Assembly: GCA_947178465.1 (NCBI GenBank)
Contig: CAMWYL010000128.1
Coordinates: forward strand, 1 to 8,342
Length of the DNA stretch: 8,342 bases
Direction of reading: 5' to 3'
Source of the DNA: an uncultured Lachnospiraceae bacterium
GTDB taxonomy: Bacteria; Bacillota; Clostridia; Lachnospirales; Lachnospiraceae
Shown: positions 6,738-8,342 of the stretch, in pieces
Position numbering within the stretch: the first letter of the stretch is position 1
Layout of the letters: each line of letters opens with the position of its first letter
Notes under the pieces: generated by a model
Database searches by the model: none
What the model saw: only the letters and a program-made list of their open reading frames with translations
Told to the model about the DNA's origin: nothing
Program-made: the position numbers and the translations under genes

Positions 6738-7889
6738 GAGAACAGACTGAAAAATATCGGGCTGTTGTGCTTTTGGACAGCGCTTATCATAGAACTGATT
6801 ATTGTGATTGTGGACAAAAGTGCATATACTAATCCATATGAGGGGCAATTGTTCCGGCTGACCTTTTTGCTGTTTTGTGTTAAAGTTGCGACTACAAAAT
6901 ACTCGAAGAAAGAATGGGGATGCATTCTGCTCTTTGGTGCTGTCGCCGTGATATCCTATTTCATCAATGAACGGGATGAGGCGGTAAGGGCCGTGGTATT
7001 TGTTGTGTCGTGCAAGGATGTGGATTTAAAAAAGATGCTTCGTGTGATATTGGCGCTGACGTTTGTGGGGAGCGTGATACTGTTTGTCCTTTCGGCGTCG
7101 GGGATATTCGGAGTCTTTTCGCTGACCACCGATTTTGGGAGAGAAAGAGTGGAAACACGATACTGCTTTGGAATGGGGCATCCGAATGCTTTTCAAACAA
7201 TGCTGTTTATGATGAGCTCCGTATATATTTATTTGCAGGGAAGAGATATAAAGCAGCTTCCTCTGTTGCTGATAGGGATAGCGAATATAGCAGCGTATTT
7301 GTTTACAGATTCCAACACCGGTCTGATTGTTATGATGGCTGTGATAGCAGGCATTGTGTTGCTCAGATATGTGAAGGCGCTTGGTGAAAAACGATTGGTA
7401 TATATTCTGGGGGCTGTTGTAGTTCTGGCGGTGGTCCTTTTTTCCATATATGGCTCCCATGTGGGCAGTAAAACGCCTTTTATGTATCGATTGGACTCAG
7501 CTTTGAACGGCAGATTTCAGTCTGCATACAGAATCAAGACCGCACGCGTTGAGAACTGGACGCTTTTTGGAGACCCTGATAATGTGGAATACTTCGATCA
7601 GGGATTTATCCGGTTGTTTTATTGGTATGGGATTATTCCCGCGATTGTCTGTATAGGAGCGAGTCTGTTTCTGATAAGACAATCCTATAAGGCGGGGGAT
7701 TACTGCCTGTTGGTTATCGTGGTCGGGTATGCGGTTCTGTCAATTATGGAGGCGCATCTGATCTCGGTATATCTGTTGCGCAATTATCTGTTGGTATGGC
7801 TGGGGTATTATTGGTATCAGCCGTTTCAGGAAAAGCAGGAATATGAGGGATATTTTTGGCAGGTGAAGGGCCTGTTGGGAAGGGGATAG
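6735..7889 (+). CDS. Polytopic membrane protein, probable Wzy-type polysaccharide polymerase
   Basis: A 384-residue, very hydrophobic protein with about 10-12 predicted membrane segments (roughly 8-28, 39-52, 61-77, 101-121, 150-167, 174-190, 195-211, 219-238, 296-314, 322-340, 341-357). A longer polar loop at about 239-295 sits between late segments, as in Wzy/O-antigen-ligase-fold proteins. Motifs seen in many Gram-positive capsule polymerases are present: RYCFGMGHPNAF (142-153), DSNTG (192-196) after a membrane segment, LNGR (257-260) in the loop, and DQGFIRLFYWYGIIP (288-302). Wzy polymerases join flipped lipid-linked repeat units on the outer face of the membrane. Such proteins diverge greatly in sequence, so the call rests on topology, motifs and position among glycosyltransferases. 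A flippase is less likely at this length and with this large loop. It ends 3 bp before the next gene. Confidence 0.75.
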   Translation: MENRLKNIGLLCFWTALIIELIIVIVDKSAYTNPYEGQLFRLTFLLFCVKVATTKYSKKEWGCILLFGAVAVISYFINERDEAVRAVVFVVSCKDVDLKKMLRVILALTFVGSVILFVLSASGIFGVFSLTTDFGRERVETRYCFGMGHPNAFQTMLFMMSSVYIYLQGRDIKQLPLLLIGIANIAAYLFTDSNTGLIVMMAVIAGIVLLRYVKALGEKRLVYILGAVVVLAVVLFSIYGSHVGSKTPFMYRLDSALNGRFQSAYRIKTARVENWTLFGDPDNVEYFDQGFIRLFYWYGIIPAIVCIGASLFLIRQSYKAGDYCLLVIVVGYAVLSIMEAHLISVYLLRNYLLVWLGYYWYQPFQEKQEYEGYFWQVKGLLGRG

Positions 7890-7892
7890 AGT

Positions 7893-8342
7893 ATGAAGCC
7901 GGTAAGTGTAATCGTAGTGGCTTATAAATCGGCAGACACCATTATTAGGACCTTGGAGAGCATTAAGGATCAGACCTATGAAAACATGGAATTAATTGTA
8001 TCCGACGACTGCTCTCCGGATGATACCGTTGCGGTTGCGAAGCGATGGATAGATGAAAATAAAAAAGCGTTTCGATCCTGCAGGTTGGTCACTACACAGC
8101 ATAATACCGGCCTTCCGGGGAATATTAACAGGGCGCTGCGTCATGCAAACGGTGTGTATACCAAGCTTCTTGCGGCGGATGATTATATGACATCGGACGC
8201 AATTGAAGAATACGTGCGCTTTTGCGAGGAGAATCCCGAGGTGATGCCGATTGCGAAGGTGCAGCTTTTCTCGGAGGAGAAAACAGATTATTCGGCGGTC
8301 CGGCAGTATTGTGACAGATGTTACTCGTTGGAAGGGAATGGG
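7893..8342 (+). CDS. GT2 family glycosyltransferase, 3' partial
   Basis: The frame from ATG 7893 stays open to the right edge, giving the first 150 residues. They form the N-terminal GT-A half of a GT2 enzyme: VSVIVVAYKSADTIIRTLES (4-23), the first strand and nucleotide loop; ELIVSDDCSPDDTV (33-46) with D38/D39 that bind the nucleotide; HNTGLPGNINRALRHANG (70-87); and LLAADDYM (92-99), the DxD-equivalent metal site. The acceptor-binding half and catalytic base lie outside the window, so specificity cannot be judged. A purine-rich site (AGGGG, 7881-7885) sits 7 bases before the ATG, inside the end of the polymerase-like gene. This is a second, distinct GT2 enzyme; beyond the shared family motifs it does not look like a copy of the one at 5733-6701. 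Confidence 0.88.
   Translation, partial: MKPVSVIVVAYKSADTIIRTLESIKDQTYENMELIVSDDCSPDDTVAVAKRWIDENKKAFRSCRLVTTQHNTGLPGNINRALRHANGVYTKLLAADDYMTSDAIEEYVRFCEENPEVMPIAKVQLFSEEKTDYSAVRQYCDRCYSLEGNG

Noticed and set aside
7010..7387. Second + strand frame of 125 codons inside the polymerase-like gene, considered as a frameshift or overlapping gene
   Set aside because: The main frame stays intact with continuous membrane segments and motifs across this region, and the alternative translation is Cys/Asp-rich with no family resemblance.
7026..7460. Minus-strand open frame of 144 codons opposite the polymerase-like gene
   Set aside because: The translation is rich in His, Gln and Ser, as expected for the reverse of a hydrophobic membrane protein, and has no domain or start signal.
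5733..8342. The two GT2 genes as a tandem duplication
   Set aside because: They share only family-level motifs (nucleotide loop, SDD, DD metal site); sequences between motifs differ and another gene separates them.

Overview
The window is one stretch of a cell-surface polysaccharide (capsule/exopolysaccharide) gene cluster. All eight genes lie on the + strand and are packed like an operon: gaps are 2-70 bp and one junction overlaps by 11 bp. Strong AGGAG/AAGGAG-type ribosome binding sites, GTG and ATG starts, mixed GC content (roughly 40-50% in hand-counted lines) and the protein families point to a Gram-positive Clostridia bacterium, most likely of the Lachnospiraceae type. That placement is inference; no marker gene is present.

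Layout: (1) 2-1987, a multi-membrane-segment protein with an extracellular sulfatase/alkaline-phosphatase-superfamily domain, cut at its 5' end by the window edge. (2) 2000-2896, a GT14 core-2/I-branching-type glycosyltransferase. (3) 2886-3932, a GT11 (alpha-1,2-fucosyltransferase-like) enzyme with a GTG start inside gene 2. (4) 3948-4700, a DUF5672 protein, a presumed glycosyltransferase of unknown specificity. (5) 4771-5730, a GT17 (beta-1,4-N-acetylglucosaminyltransferase-like) enzyme. (6) 5733-6701, a GT2 glycosyltransferase. (7) 6735-7889, a polytopic membrane protein that looks like a Wzy-type polysaccharide polymerase. (8) 7893-8342, the N-terminal 150 codons of another GT2 enzyme, cut by the right edge.

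Inferred joint function: the cytoplasmic transferases (GT14, GT11, DUF5672, GT17, two GT2) add sugars one at a time to a lipid-linked repeat unit. A flippase (not in the window) exports it, the Wzy-like protein polymerises it outside, and the sulfatase-fold protein may decorate it or another surface polymer with a phospho-group such as phosphoglycerol or phosphoethanolamine. The initiating sugar-phosphate transferase, flippase, chain-length/tyrosine-kinase regulators and nucleotide-sugar synthesis genes are absent and would be expected on either side.

The most notable point is that three adjacent families (GT14, GT11, GT17) are best known from animal mucin-type and N-glycan synthesis, with an uncharacterised DUF5672 gene among them. 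I see no tRNA, rRNA, CRISPR array, insertion sequence, convincing internal promoter or terminator. No stretch longer than 70 bp lacks a gene.
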